Positions 8,657 through 17,572 of a stretch of 64,000 nt of DNA are shown one piece after another (within the stretch, counting starts at the first letter, position 1; each line of letters begins with the position of its first letter). Below the pieces are notes generated by a model, which saw only the letters and a list, made by a program, of their open reading frames with translations, was not told where the DNA came from and ran no database searches. The stretch is from Paenibacillus sp. FJAT-26967 (GTDB lineage Bacteria > Bacillota > Bacilli > Paenibacillales > NBRC-103111): the NCBI RefSeq assembly GCF_001541095.1, contig NZ_LMXH01000001.1, forward strand, positions 1,004,048-1,068,047. The letters are read 5' to 3'. Position numbers and translations under genes: made by a program.

Positions 8657-9830
8657 TCATATGTTTTACTTTACGGACTCGGGGAAATATTACTCGGGCG
8701 GCAAGCTACCTTACGCCGTGTGGGAGAGGTATCTGTCCGTGTTCGACTCCCTGACGGTCGTGTCCCGGGGCAAGAAAATATCCGCCGCAAGCGATCTGGA
8801 CAAAAAGAGCTTGTCGAGCGGCAAGAATGTTAATTTCATCGTGCTGCCTTCCCTGAGCAATCCGGTGAACAAAATTACGAAGAAGGGGTATGTGGAGCGG
8901 CTTCTGACGGAAGCCATTATGAAATCCGATGCGGTTATCGCCCGGCTTCCCAGCGAGATCGGCTCCGAGGCGGTTGCCATCGCCAAGAAGCTCGGCAAGC
9001 CCTTCGCCGTTGAAGTAGTGGCTTGCGCTTGGGACGGCCTCTGGAATTACGGAAGTATGCAGGGGAAACTGTATGCGCCGATCGCTACCTGGAAGACGAA
9101 GACCGATGTCAAAGAAGCGCCTTACGCGATCTATGTCACCGAGCAGTTTCTTCAGAAACGATATCCATGTCCGGGCGGACGCACCCAATCCTGTTCCAAT
9201 GTGGAGCTGCCTGAAATGGGTGAGGACGTGCTGGCCGGCCGGCTGGAACGAATCCGGAGCATGGCAACACCTGTGACGATCGGACTAATCGGCTCCCTGA
9301 ACGGACGCGCCAAAGGGATAGATGTAGCTTTGGAAGCCCTGTCCAAAATTAAAAATCAAATACCGCCGTTTAAGTTCCGTATTCTGGGAGATGGCGACAA
9401 GTCCCGATGGGAAGCAATGGCCGACAGCCTCGGGCTCAAAGATAACGTAGAGTTCTGCGGTATCCTTCCCAGCGGGAAAGCCGTATTCGAGTGGCTTGAT
9501 AAGATAGACATTTACATCCAGCCGAGCTTCCAGGAGGGGCTGCCACGCGCAACGATCGAAGCGATGGGCCGGGGCTGTCCCGTGATCGGATCAACCGCCG
9601 GCGGCATCCCGGAACTGCTTGATCCCGGCTGTCTGTTCAAGCCGGGCAACGATAAGCAGCTGGCTGAGCTGCTGACCGGCACGATCATTAACAGGGACTG
9701 GATGCTGGAACAGGCAAGCCGCAACTTCGCCCGGGCGGGCAGCTTTACCAAGACGAAGCTGGACCGGAGCCGGAGCGAGTTCTGGGAGTCTTTTCACCAA
9801 TATGTAAAGCAGGGGAGTGTAAGCGTGTGA
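8634..9830 (+). CDS. GT4-family glycosyltransferase
   Basis: A 398-residue GT-B glycosyltransferase. The C-terminal half carries GLIGSLNGRAKGIDVALEAL near residue 215 and QPSFQEGLPRATIEAMGRG near 295, the nucleotide-sugar binding and EX7E-type regions of the GT4 group. The start at ATG 8634 (MNVLWAHDH) follows AAAAGAGGGA; an in-frame GTG 45 bases earlier lies deep in the previous gene and lacks a ribosome site. It overlaps the next gene by four bases (GTGA), so translation is probably coupled. Sugar specificity is unknown. Confidence 0.88.
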   Translation: MNVLWAHDHMFYFTDSGKYYSGGKLPYAVWERYLSVFDSLTVVSRGKKISAASDLDKKSLSSGKNVNFIVLPSLSNPVNKITKKGYVERLLTEAIMKSDAVIARLPSEIGSEAVAIAKKLGKPFAVEVVACAWDGLWNYGSMQGKLYAPIATWKTKTDVKEAPYAIYVTEQFLQKRYPCPGGRTQSCSNVELPEMGEDVLAGRLERIRSMATPVTIGLIGSLNGRAKGIDVALEALSKIKNQIPPFKFRILGDGDKSRWEAMADSLGLKDNVEFCGILPSGKAVFEWLDKIDIYIQPSFQEGLPRATIEAMGRGCPVIGSTAGGIPELLDPGCLFKPGNDKQLAELLTGTIINRDWMLEQASRNFARAGSFTKTKLDRSRSEFWESFHQYVKQGSVSV

Positions 9831-10846
9831 CCATTCTTGTGACCGGCTCTGCCGGATTTATCGGTTTTCATTTGGCTGCAAGACTGCTTGAGAGCGGGGC
9901 TGAGGTGGTCGGCTACGACAACCTGAACGACTATTATGACGTGACGCTTAAAGAGGACAGACTGAAGCAGCTCCAGCAATATCCGAATTATCATCATTAC
10001 ACAGCCGATCTATGCGATCATGAGCAGCTGGATAAAGTATTTACCGGTCATGACATCCGGGTTGTCGTTAATCTGGCGGCGCAGGCGGGTGTCAGATACA
10101 GTCTGGAAAATCCGAGAGCGTATGCGGATTCGAACTTAACAGGTTTCCTGAACATTCTGGAGGCATGCCGCACTTACAAAATTGACCATCTCGTTTTTGC
10201 TTCTTCTAGCTCCGTGTACGGTGCGAACACCAAAATGCCGTTTGCGGCAGAAGATAACGTGGATCATCCGGTCAGTCTCTATGCGGCCACGAAGAAAGCG
10301 AATGAACTGATGGCACATTCCTACAGTCATTTGTACGGTTTGCCGGTTACGGGCCTCAGATTCTTTACGGTATACGGTCCTTGGGGCCGTCCGGATATGG
10401 CGTACTTCTCTTTTACCCGGAATATTCTGGAGGGCAATACGATTCAAGTCTTCAATGAAGGACGTATGCAGCGCGACTTCACTTATATCGACGACATTGT
10501 CGAGGGCATCGTGAGATTGCTGGAGCGGCCCCCGGCAGCCAATGCGGACTGGGACCGGGAGAACCCCGATCCGGGTACGAGCTACGCTCCCTACAAAATT
10601 TACAACATCGGCAACAACTCGCCCGTGCCTCTGATGACGTTTATCCAGACGCTGGAAAAAAGTCTGGGACGCCATGCGAACATCGAGTACAAGCCGATGC
10701 AGCCGGGTGATGTGAAGGCGACTTACGCCAATATTGACGATCTGCAGCGGGATGTGGGCTTCCGTCCATCCACGAGCATCGAAGAAGGATTGGCCAAATT
10801 CGCGGACTGGTATGTGAGCTACTATGGCTCAGGAAGTCCTTCTTAG
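9827..10846 (+). CDS. UDP-glucuronate 4-epimerase-like NAD-dependent epimerase
   Basis: Extended SDR of 339 residues that most resembles UDP-glucuronate 4-epimerases, giving UDP-galacturonate. Seen: the NAD-binding motif TGSAGFIGFHLA at the N terminus, YDNLNDYYDVTLKEDRL, typical of the LspL/GAE group, the SSSVYG serine region near residue 127, the catalytic YAATKKANE (YxxxK) near 148 and RFFTVYGPWGRPDMA. The GTG start at 9827 has AGGGGAG nine bases upstream. The operon itself supplies the substrate through GalU and Ugd further down. Another UDP-sugar 4-epimerase is the alternative. Confidence 0.85.
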   Translation: MTILVTGSAGFIGFHLAARLLESGAEVVGYDNLNDYYDVTLKEDRLKQLQQYPNYHHYTADLCDHEQLDKVFTGHDIRVVVNLAAQAGVRYSLENPRAYADSNLTGFLNILEACRTYKIDHLVFASSSSVYGANTKMPFAAEDNVDHPVSLYAATKKANELMAHSYSHLYGLPVTGLRFFTVYGPWGRPDMAYFSFTRNILEGNTIQVFNEGRMQRDFTYIDDIVEGIVRLLERPPAANADWDRENPDPGTSYAPYKIYNIGNNSPVPLMTFIQTLEKSLGRHANIEYKPMQPGDVKATYANIDDLQRDVGFRPSTSIEEGLAKFADWYVSYYGSGSPS

Positions 10847-10913
10847 TCCCGGAAGAACGAGATTCGAAGAACCCAGCTTGCATACATCCAGATGGAGAAA
10901 GGAGGGCTTCGTT

Positions 10914-12707
10914 TTGAGCAAAATTGCGCATATATGCACGTCAGGAATTTCGCACAAAATTTTGGCGGATAAAATGGCGGTTCTGAAAGAGGCGGGTCAC
11001 GAAGTCCATATCATCTCGTCGCCGGAAGGATACGATGAACAGTCGATGAAAGGCTACGGGCTCGGCCTCCGCTTTATTAACATGAACCGCAAGATCCGTC
11101 CGGTCCAGGACTTCAGATCGATTCTCGCCATGCGCCGCCTCATTAAGCAGGAGGGCTATGATATCGTGCATACCCATACCGCCAAAGCGGGCATCATCGG
11201 CCGGATAGGCGCATGGCTTGCCGGTACGCCCGTCATTATGCATACGAGTCACGGACTGCCCTTTTATGAGGGACAGACGGCCGGCGTTTACCGAATTTAC
11301 CGGACGCTGGAGACAATCGGAACTTACTTCTGCGATGCCCTTGCCTCTCAGAATCATGAGGATATCGGGAAGCTCCAGGATCTCAACCGGCATAAGGTCG
11401 TGTATTACGAAGGCAATGGCGTCGACCTGGCGAAACTGGATGGGGCTGCTGCCAAGGTGACTCCGGCCGATCTTCAAGAGCTGAAGCGCATTTACGGTAT
11501 CCCGGAGCACAAAAAGGTCCTCCTGATGGGAGCCAGATTAGAGCCCGTCAAGGACCCTAACTTCCTGCTGGAAGCACTGGCCTTGCTCAAGAAGCGGGGA
11601 AATGAAGATTTCATCTGCCTGATGGCAGGCAAAGGACCGCTGGAGAAGGAAATCCTGGCCCGGATAAAGGAGCTGGATTTGCAGAAAGAGGTGCTTCTGA
11701 TCGGGCACCGTCCGGATCTGTACTCCTTCCTGAAGATGGCGGATATCGTTACTCTCACTTCGGAAAAAGAAGGCATTCCGCGTTTTCTGATGGAAGCTAT
11801 GGCCTTCTCCAAACCAGTCGTGGCAAGTGATGTCCTCGGCACGAGAGAACTTGTGAAGCATAACGAAACCGGGCTGCTGGTCCCTTACAAGAGTACGGCT
11901 GCACTGGCCGACGCCTATGCTGTGCTTCTGGCGGACGACAGACTGCGCAGAACTCTCGGTGACGGGGGACGCAGAAGAATAGAGGCCGAGTTCACGGAAC
12001 AGCACGTGGTGGGCCGTCTCCAAAGAATGTACGGCGAGCTGCGTGCGGGACGCTGCGGTAGAACGCGGCTAGGGGGCTGGATGCAGCGCGCCGGACAGCG
12101 CACGGCCGATCTTGCCATCGCGCTCCCGCTCGCGCTTCTGCTCCTGCCGGTCTATGCGCTGGTCGCACTGCTGGTCCGGCTTAAGCTGGGCTCGCCTGTC
12201 TTGTTCAAGCAGAAACGGCCCGGTAAGCTCGGAAAAGCCTTCCATGTGTATAAATTCCGGACGATGACAGACAAGCGTGACAGTTCGGGAAATTTATTTC
12301 CCGATGAGGTGAGGCTGACTGCTTTCGGCAAACTGCTGCGTAAACTGAGCCTGGATGAAATTCCCCAGCTGCTGAATGTGATCAAAGGGGACATGAGTCT
12401 GGTCGGTCCCCGCCCGCTGCTGATGGAATATCTGGAGCTGTATACGGATGAGCAGAAGCGGCGCCACTGGGTCCGTCCCGGCATAACGGGGTGGGCGCAG
12501 GTCAACGGACGCAATGCGATTTCGTGGGAAGAGAAATTCAAACTCGATGTGTGGTATGTAGATAACCGCTCCCTGAAGCTTTATGCGAAGATCTTGATGC
12601 TTACGGCCGTCAAGGTAGTCCGCAAAGAAGGCGTGTCCCAGGAAGGTCAGGCTACGACGACCAAATATACGGGCAATGCGAGTACCGGATACGGAAGCAC
12701 GCCATGA
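10914..12707 (+). CDS. Fusion of GT4 glycosyltransferase (EpsD/PglA-like) and initiating sugar-phosphate transferase (EpsL/PglC-like)
   Basis: Two enzymes in one chain of 597 residues. Residues 1 to about 375 are a GT4 transferase (IAHICTSGISHKILADKM; EKEGIPRFLMEAMAFSKP). From about 395 comes a hydrophobic helix and a bacterial sugar transferase domain (LFKQKRPGKLGKAFHVYKF, LDEIPQLLNVIKGDMSLVG, PRPLL, WVRPGITGWAQVNGRN), which transfers a sugar phosphate from UDP to undecaprenyl phosphate. I use the TTG at 10914 because AAAGGAGG lies eight bases before it; an earlier ATG at 10824 is inside the epimerase gene. In Bacillus eps these functions are separate genes, so one protein may start the lipid-linked unit and add the second sugar. 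The overlap with the next gene is four bases. Confidence 0.9.
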   Translation: MSKIAHICTSGISHKILADKMAVLKEAGHEVHIISSPEGYDEQSMKGYGLGLRFINMNRKIRPVQDFRSILAMRRLIKQEGYDIVHTHTAKAGIIGRIGAWLAGTPVIMHTSHGLPFYEGQTAGVYRIYRTLETIGTYFCDALASQNHEDIGKLQDLNRHKVVYYEGNGVDLAKLDGAAAKVTPADLQELKRIYGIPEHKKVLLMGARLEPVKDPNFLLEALALLKKRGNEDFICLMAGKGPLEKEILARIKELDLQKEVLLIGHRPDLYSFLKMADIVTLTSEKEGIPRFLMEAMAFSKPVVASDVLGTRELVKHNETGLLVPYKSTAALADAYAVLLADDRLRRTLGDGGRRRIEAEFTEQHVVGRLQRMYGELRAGRCGRTRLGGWMQRAGQRTADLAIALPLALLLLPVYALVALLVRLKLGSPVLFKQKRPGKLGKAFHVYKFRTMTDKRDSSGNLFPDEVRLTAFGKLLRKLSLDEIPQLLNVIKGDMSLVGPRPLLMEYLELYTDEQKRRHWVRPGITGWAQVNGRNAISWEEKFKLDVWYVDNRSLKLYAKILMLTAVKVVRKEGVSQEGQATTTKYTGNASTGYGSTP

Positions 12708-13345
12708 GGCGTCTCATCCTGATCGGTGACGGCGGCCATGCCAAGGTCGTACGCGACGTGGCGCTTAGCGAGCACCGCTATGAGCTGACCGCCGTCCTCG
12801 ACGACCGCTACGAGGAAGCCGGACGGGGTGAGGACGGCCTGCTGCGGGGGCCGGTGAAGCTGGCCCGGCACATGCTCCGCGAAGACGACGGCATGGATGT
12901 CTTCGTCGCCATCGGCAGCAACACCATCCGCCGGAAGGTGGCGGAGGCGCTGCAGGCAGCGCCCGAGCGCTTCGCGCTGCTGATCCACCCCCGTGCGGTC
13001 GTGAGCACGGAGGCGAGACTTGCGCCCGGCACAGTCGTTATGCCGGGCGCGGTCATTAATGCCGGTGCGAGCATCGGCGCGCACGGCATTGTGAATACGT
13101 GCGCTATCGTGGAGCACGACTGCGTCGTGGGCGGCTACGCGCATTTGTCGCCCGGCAGTGCGCTCGCCGGCGGCGTCACGGTGCATGAAGGCGCCCACGT
13201 GGGCATCGGCGCAGCCGTCATCCAGGGGCTCACCATCGGCGCCTGGAGCCTGCTCGGTGCGGGAGCCGTGGCGGTGCGCGATATCCCGGACCGCTGCACG
13301 GCGGTAGGTGTGCCGGCCGCGGTGATCAAGGGACGGAACGATTGA
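12704..13345 (+). CDS. NeuD/PglD-family sugar N-acyltransferase (EpsM-like)
   Basis: 213 residues with an N-terminal Rossmann-like half (RRLILIGDGGHAKVVRDVA) and a C-terminal left-handed beta-helix of hexapeptide repeats (VVMPGAVINAGASIGAHGIVN, IGAWSLLGAGAVAVRDIPDR). The His of IVEHDCVVGGYAHLSPGS, near residue 140, is the expected catalytic base. The family acetylates the 4-amino group of UDP-4-amino-6-deoxy sugars, completing UDP-diacetyl-bacillosamine synthesis after the dehydratase and aminotransferase encoded in the same cluster. GC content is clearly above that of its neighbours. Confidence 0.9.
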   Translation: MRRLILIGDGGHAKVVRDVALSEHRYELTAVLDDRYEEAGRGEDGLLRGPVKLARHMLREDDGMDVFVAIGSNTIRRKVAEALQAAPERFALLIHPRAVVSTEARLAPGTVVMPGAVINAGASIGAHGIVNTCAIVEHDCVVGGYAHLSPGSALAGGVTVHEGAHVGIGAAVIQGLTIGAWSLLGAGAVAVRDIPDRCTAVGVPAAVIKGRND

Positions 13346-13528
13346 GCGGCAAATCGACTAAGTGACTATACAACTTAGTGACAGGGCGAGTATCAAACGA
13401 TTTTATTAGAGGTTGTTCATACGACTTAGCGAGCATTTGCTTAAACGGGGATTAACGGGTGAATCCCGCGTTCCTGCCGCTACAAACCAGAAAACTGACA
13501 CTCGTTACATAACAAAGGGAGGCTTGAC
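13346..13528 (+). other. Intergenic gap in the operon with two inverted repeats
   Basis: This 183-base gap is the longest inside the cluster. ACTAAGT and ACTTAGT form a 7-bp inverted repeat at about 13358-13380, and GGGATT/AATCCC pair at about 13450-13469. Neither is followed by a T-run, so I do not call a terminator. A secondary promoter or a processing site would fit the gap, but no convincing -35/-10 pair was identified. Confidence 0.35.
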
Positions 13529-14770
13529 ATGGCCATTCAACTCGATAATCAACATCCGCTGCACAGCAGTACGGTAACCAGGGAGCCCAATCAGTCGGCT
13601 CCAACTGAGCCAAGGCCGCAAGGCATCCGCAGCCGGATCCTCTTGTCCCCTCCCCATATAGGAGCAGAGGAACAGAATTTCGTCCGGGAGGCGTTCGAGA
13701 CGAACTGGATTGCTCCACTCGGACCGAACGTCGATGCTTTTGAAGCGGAGCTGGCCGGCTATGTCGGCACGCAGGGCGCGGTTGCGCTCAGCTCCGGCAC
13801 GGCTGCCATTCATCAGGCACTGCGCCTGCTCGGTGTCGGTCCCGGCGACCGGGTGCTCTGCTCGTCGCTGACGTTCGTCGCGAGCGTCAACCCGATCGTC
13901 TACCAGGGCGCGGAGCCTGTACTCATCGACTCGGATGAAGCGACATGGAACATGTCGCCGGCCGCATTAGAGCGGGCTTTGTCCGATATGAAGCGGGAGG
14001 GGCGCCTTCCCAAAGCGGCCATTATCGTGAACCTGTACGGACAGAGCGCGGACATGCTGCCCCTGCTCGCACTGCTGGATGCCTACGGGGTGCCGGTTGT
14101 GGAAGACGCAGCCGAATCACTCGGGGCCACCTGCGAGGGCAGGGCAAGCGGTACACTTGGCCGGTTCGGTGTCTATTCGTTCAACGGCAACAAGATTATT
14201 ACAACTTCAGGAGGCGGTATGCTCGTCTCCAATGACACGGAAGCGCTGGAGAAAGCGCGCTTCTGGGCTACCCAGGCACGGGACGCGGCCCCTCATTACG
14301 AGCACAGCGAGCTCGGCTACAATTACCGGCTGAGCAATATTCTCGCCGGAGTAGGCCGTGGTCAGCTGCGGGTGCTGGATGAGCGCGTGAACGCGCGCCG
14401 AGCTGTCTTCGAGCGTTATGAGCGCGCGATCGGCGGCATTGAAGGCGTGGCCTTCATGCCGGAAGCGCCTTACGGACGCTCGACCCGCTGGCTGACGGCG
14501 CTCACGGTCGACTCTGCCAAGGCGGGAGTGTCGACGCAGGATCTCATCGCCCGGCTGTCTGCCGAGAACATCGAATCCCGCCCGGTATGGAAGCCGATGC
14601 ACCTGCAGCCTTTGTACCGGCACTGCGATTACTATCCGCACGACGAAGAGGCCCCAAGCGTATCTGAGCGTTTGTTCGCTCAAGGGCTGTGCCTGCCATC
14701 GGGCTCCAGCCTGACGCAGCAGGATCAGAATCTTGTAATTGATATATTGATGGACGCTTTGAAGAAGTAA
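13529..14770 (+). CDS. DegT/DnrJ/EryC1-family PLP aminotransferase (EpsN/PglE-like)
   Basis: PLP-dependent sugar aminotransferase, expected to use glutamate to aminate the 4-keto sugar made by the EpsC-like dehydratase. Seen in 413 residues: the N-terminal GTAAIHQALRLLGVGPGD motif, EDAAESLGA near residue 193 and the Schiff-base region YSFNGNKIITTSGGGM near 218-233 with the lysine in NGNK. The first 30 or so residues, before the conserved RILLSPPHIG start, look poorly conserved and extend the protein slightly. AAAGGGAGG before the ATG supports the chosen start. Position right after the NeuD-type gene strengthens the pathway call. Confidence 0.92.
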   Translation: MAIQLDNQHPLHSSTVTREPNQSAPTEPRPQGIRSRILLSPPHIGAEEQNFVREAFETNWIAPLGPNVDAFEAELAGYVGTQGAVALSSGTAAIHQALRLLGVGPGDRVLCSSLTFVASVNPIVYQGAEPVLIDSDEATWNMSPAALERALSDMKREGRLPKAAIIVNLYGQSADMLPLLALLDAYGVPVVEDAAESLGATCEGRASGTLGRFGVYSFNGNKIITTSGGGMLVSNDTEALEKARFWATQARDAAPHYEHSELGYNYRLSNILAGVGRGQLRVLDERVNARRAVFERYERAIGGIEGVAFMPEAPYGRSTRWLTALTVDSAKAGVSTQDLIARLSAENIESRPVWKPMHLQPLYRHCDYYPHDEEAPSVSERLFAQGLCLPSGSSLTQQDQNLVIDILMDALKK

Positions 14771-14793
14771 CGACAACTAAGGAGGAATGAATC

Positions 14794-15705
14794 ATGAAAG
14801 TACGTAAAGCGATAATTCCGGCGGCAGGTCTCGGGACCCGTTTCTTGCCCGCTACGAAGGCCCAACCGAAGGAAATGCTCCCGATCGTAGATAAACCGAC
14901 CATCCAGTACATTATTGAAGAAGCGATTGCGTCCGGCATTGAAGACATTCTGATTATTAGCGGGCGCGGCAAACGTGCGATTGAAGATCATTTCGACAAG
15001 TCGTTCGAACTCGAAGAAACGCTGGACAAGAAAGGGAAGCATGAGGAACTGAAACAGATTCAGGCGATCTCCGATATGGCGAATATTCATTACATCCGGC
15101 AAAAAGAACCGAAAGGTCTCGGACACGCCATCTGGTGCGCCCGCAGTTTCGTCGGCAATGAGCCGTTTGCCGTTCTTCTCGGTGACGATATCGTGCAGTC
15201 GGAAGAGCCGTGCCTGAAGCAGCTGCTCCGCATTCATTCCCGCTACTCATCATCCGTTGTCGGAGTACAGCGTGTCAGTGATGAGGATGTATCGAAGTAC
15301 GGTGTAATTGCCCCGAGAGGCTCGTCGATCGAACCGGATGTCTTCTTCCTGGAGACACTGGTCGAGAAGCCGTCACGCAAAGCGGCGCCGTCTAATCATG
15401 CGATCATGGGACGCTACGTGCTGACGCCGGAAATTTTTGAAATACTGGAGAATCAGGCACCCGGAGCAGGGGGAGAAATCCAGCTGACCGATGCAATCCG
15501 CAAGCTTAATGAGCAGAAGCCTGTCGTGGCTTATAATTTCTCCGGAGTCCGGTACGATGTCGGCGACAAGTTCGGTTTTATCAAAGCGACACTGGATTTT
15601 GCCCTGCAGAGAGAAGATCTCAAACAGGATTTGCTAGGCTATATTCAATCCGTTCACGAGCAGTATGCTGCGGTTCACAATACGATTAATAAGGTGGCGA
15701 AATAG
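14794..15705 (+). CDS. galU: UTP-glucose-1-phosphate uridylyltransferase
   Basis: Makes UDP-glucose from UTP and glucose-1-phosphate. The 303 residues show the nucleotidyltransferase signature [32 protein letters not shown], the metal/nucleotide region LLGDDI and [10 protein letters not shown], all at the usual GalU/GtaB positions. AAGGAGGAATGAATC precedes the ATG. The gene ends directly against the start of ugd, whose enzyme uses its product. A housekeeping copy may exist elsewhere in the genome; this one is dedicated to the polysaccharide operon by position. Confidence 0.95.
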   Translation: MKVRKAIIPAAGLGTRFLPATKAQPKEMLPIVDKPTIQYIIEEAIASGIEDILIISGRGKRAIEDHFDKSFELEETLDKKGKHEELKQIQAISDMANIHYIRQKEPKGLGHAIWCARSFVGNEPFAVLLGDDIVQSEEPCLKQLLRIHSRYSSSVVGVQRVSDEDVSKYGVIAPRGSSIEPDVFFLETLVEKPSRKAAPSNHAIMGRYVLTPEIFEILENQAPGAGGEIQLTDAIRKLNEQKPVVAYNFSGVRYDVGDKFGFIKATLDFALQREDLKQDLLGYIQSVHEQYAAVHNTINKVAK

Positions 15706-17058
15706 ATGGAAAAAATTACGGTTGTGGGTAGTGGTTATGTCGGTCTCGTGTCGGGTACTTGTTTTGCCGATATCGGCAACCGGGTCATCTGCTGTGACGT
15801 GGATCCATTCAAGATTGCCATGCTCCGCAAAGGTGAAATTCCGATTTATGAACCGGGTCTGAAAGAATTAGTTGAGAAAAACATCGAAGCCGAGCGCTTG
15901 TTCTTCACCTCCGAAATTGGAGATGCCATTGAAGCGTCGGATATCATTTATATAGCGGTCGGGACTCCTATGGGAGAAAGCGGTGAAGCCGACATGCGGT
16001 ATGTGCATGAGGTTGCGCGCACCATCGGCCAGCATTTGAACCGTTACAAAATTATCGTAAACAAAAGCACCGTGCCTGTAGGAACGGGGAGAGCGGTCGA
16101 ACAAATTATTAAAGAAAACCGCAAAAACCGGTTTGTGAAATTCGATGTCGTTTCGAACCCGGAATTTCTGCGGGAAGGCTCGGCTATCGAGGATTGCATG
16201 AACATGGAGCGGGCGGTAATCGGTGCGACAAGCGACGAGGCAGCCAAAAGAATCGCGGAGCTGCATGCGCCGTTCCGTACCCGTATTTTCCAGACCAATC
16301 TAGAAAGCGCGGAAATGATCAAATATGCGGCTAACGCCTTCCTGGCGACCAAAATATCTTTTATCAACGGAATTGCTAACGTGTGTGAGCGTGTAGGGGC
16401 CGATGTAACCGCGGTTTCCGCCGGAATGGGGCTGGACAGCCGGATCGGGGGCAAGTTCCTTCAGGCCGGTATCGGGTATGGGGGAAGCTGCTTCCCTAAA
16501 GATACGTTCGCGCTGTCTTACATTGCCGAGGAGGCGGGATTTGATTTCAACCTTCTGAAATCCGTGATTACGGCAAATGACGAACAGCGTTTTGTCGTGG
16601 TGAACAAACTGAGAGAAGCGCTTGGAAGCCTGCAAGGGAAGCGGATCGGCGTGCTGGGTCTTTCTTTTAAACCGAACACGGACGATATGCGCTATGCGCC
16701 TTCTCTTACGATCATTCCGGAACTCGTCAATCAGGGAGCATCCGTGCGCGCCTTTGATCCAATCGCGAGACAGGCCGCCCGCAATCAAATTGCGGAATAT
16801 TACGAGGATTTCGGCAGCATTGAGGAAACGTTGGAGGATTGCGATGCCTGCCTGATTCTAACGGAGTGGAGTGAAATTGTGGAGATGGATCTGACCCGTG
16901 TCAAGGAACTGCTGAAAGCACCGGTCATGGTCGATGGACGCAACTGCTTCACGACTCAGAAGATGGCAGACGAAGGCTTCAACTATTACTCGGTCGGCCG
17001 TCCGGCTGTTACGGTGGGAAGCATTCATGCCGTGGAATCCCAAACCCTTTCTCTATAA
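15706..17058 (+). CDS. ugd: UDP-glucose 6-dehydrogenase
   Basis: Oxidises UDP-glucose to UDP-glucuronate with two NAD+. In 450 residues: the N-terminal dinucleotide motif GSGYVGLVSGTCFADIGN, the NPEFLREGSAIEDCMN substrate region, AANAFLATKISFINGIAN, and the catalytic cysteine in GGSCFPKDT near residue 260. The final domain contains GLSFKPNTDDMRYAPS. It starts immediately after the galU stop and overlaps the VanZ-like gene by about 30 bases. Some family members are phosphorylated by BY-kinases, which would link it to the kinase at the start of the cluster; that link is inference. Confidence 0.95.
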   Translation: MEKITVVGSGYVGLVSGTCFADIGNRVICCDVDPFKIAMLRKGEIPIYEPGLKELVEKNIEAERLFFTSEIGDAIEASDIIYIAVGTPMGESGEADMRYVHEVARTIGQHLNRYKIIVNKSTVPVGTGRAVEQIIKENRKNRFVKFDVVSNPEFLREGSAIEDCMNMERAVIGATSDEAAKRIAELHAPFRTRIFQTNLESAEMIKYAANAFLATKISFINGIANVCERVGADVTAVSAGMGLDSRIGGKFLQAGIGYGGSCFPKDTFALSYIAEEAGFDFNLLKSVITANDEQRFVVVNKLREALGSLQGKRIGVLGLSFKPNTDDMRYAPSLTIIPELVNQGASVRAFDPIARQAARNQIAEYYEDFGSIEETLEDCDACLILTEWSEIVEMDLTRVKELLKAPVMVDGRNCFTTQKMADEGFNYYSVGRPAVTVGSIHAVESQTLSL

Positions 17059-17572
17059 GGGAATCTGGCTCTTGCCTGTATTGCTGTGGACGCTGCTCGT
17101 CTTCGATTTGTCCCAACAAACGTTCCGCGAGCAGAGCATACAGCCTTTTCTGCATAAACTTGTCCCAAAGGAGGAGATCCATGCTTATATACCGGATGTA
17201 ACGGTTCGTTATAGCCGGGCTGTGATTGATTCGCAGTCCGAACCGTACCGGTTCGTTGAATTTTTATTCCGAAAAGCGGCGCATTTGTTCGTCTATGCGG
17301 TGTTGGCCTTGTTTGCTTATGCGGCCCTTTATCCATATGGGATGAAGAGGCCGCGTATGTTCATCATCTCCCTGCTGTATGTTACTGCCATCGCGCTTTG
17401 CGATGAATGGGTGCAATCGGCTGCAGCAATGCGTACCAGCGCAATACAGGATGTTGTTCTCGATACAGCAGGCGGCATAGTAGGGCTTGGGGCAGCCGTA
17501 TGGGCAGTACCATGGGGGAGCCGGTTCGTACGCAGACGATTCTCGTCCAGGAGGTGGAATGGCGATTTATGA
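17027..17572 (+). CDS. VanZ-like membrane protein
   Basis: 181-residue membrane protein with a VanZ-like domain: four hydrophobic segments, RFVEFLFRKAAHLFVYAVLA with the conserved F-R-K-x-x-H pattern, LCDEWVQS and a final SAIQDVVLDTAGGIVG with the D-x-x-x-N/D-x-x-G pattern. The ATG at 17027 (MPWNPKPF) gives a normal length; the open frame extends upstream inside ugd but without support. VanZ-like proteins are common in Gram-positive cell-surface polymer loci, and their biochemical role is not established. Its stop overlaps the next gene in ATGA, suggesting that the two work together. Confidence 0.82.
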   Translation: MPWNPKPFLYKGIWLLPVLLWTLLVFDLSQQTFREQSIQPFLHKLVPKEEIHAYIPDVTVRYSRAVIDSQSEPYRFVEFLFRKAAHLFVYAVLALFAYAALYPYGMKRPRMFIISLLYVTAIALCDEWVQSAAAMRTSAIQDVVLDTAGGIVGLGAAVWAVPWGSRFVRRRFSSRRWNGDL

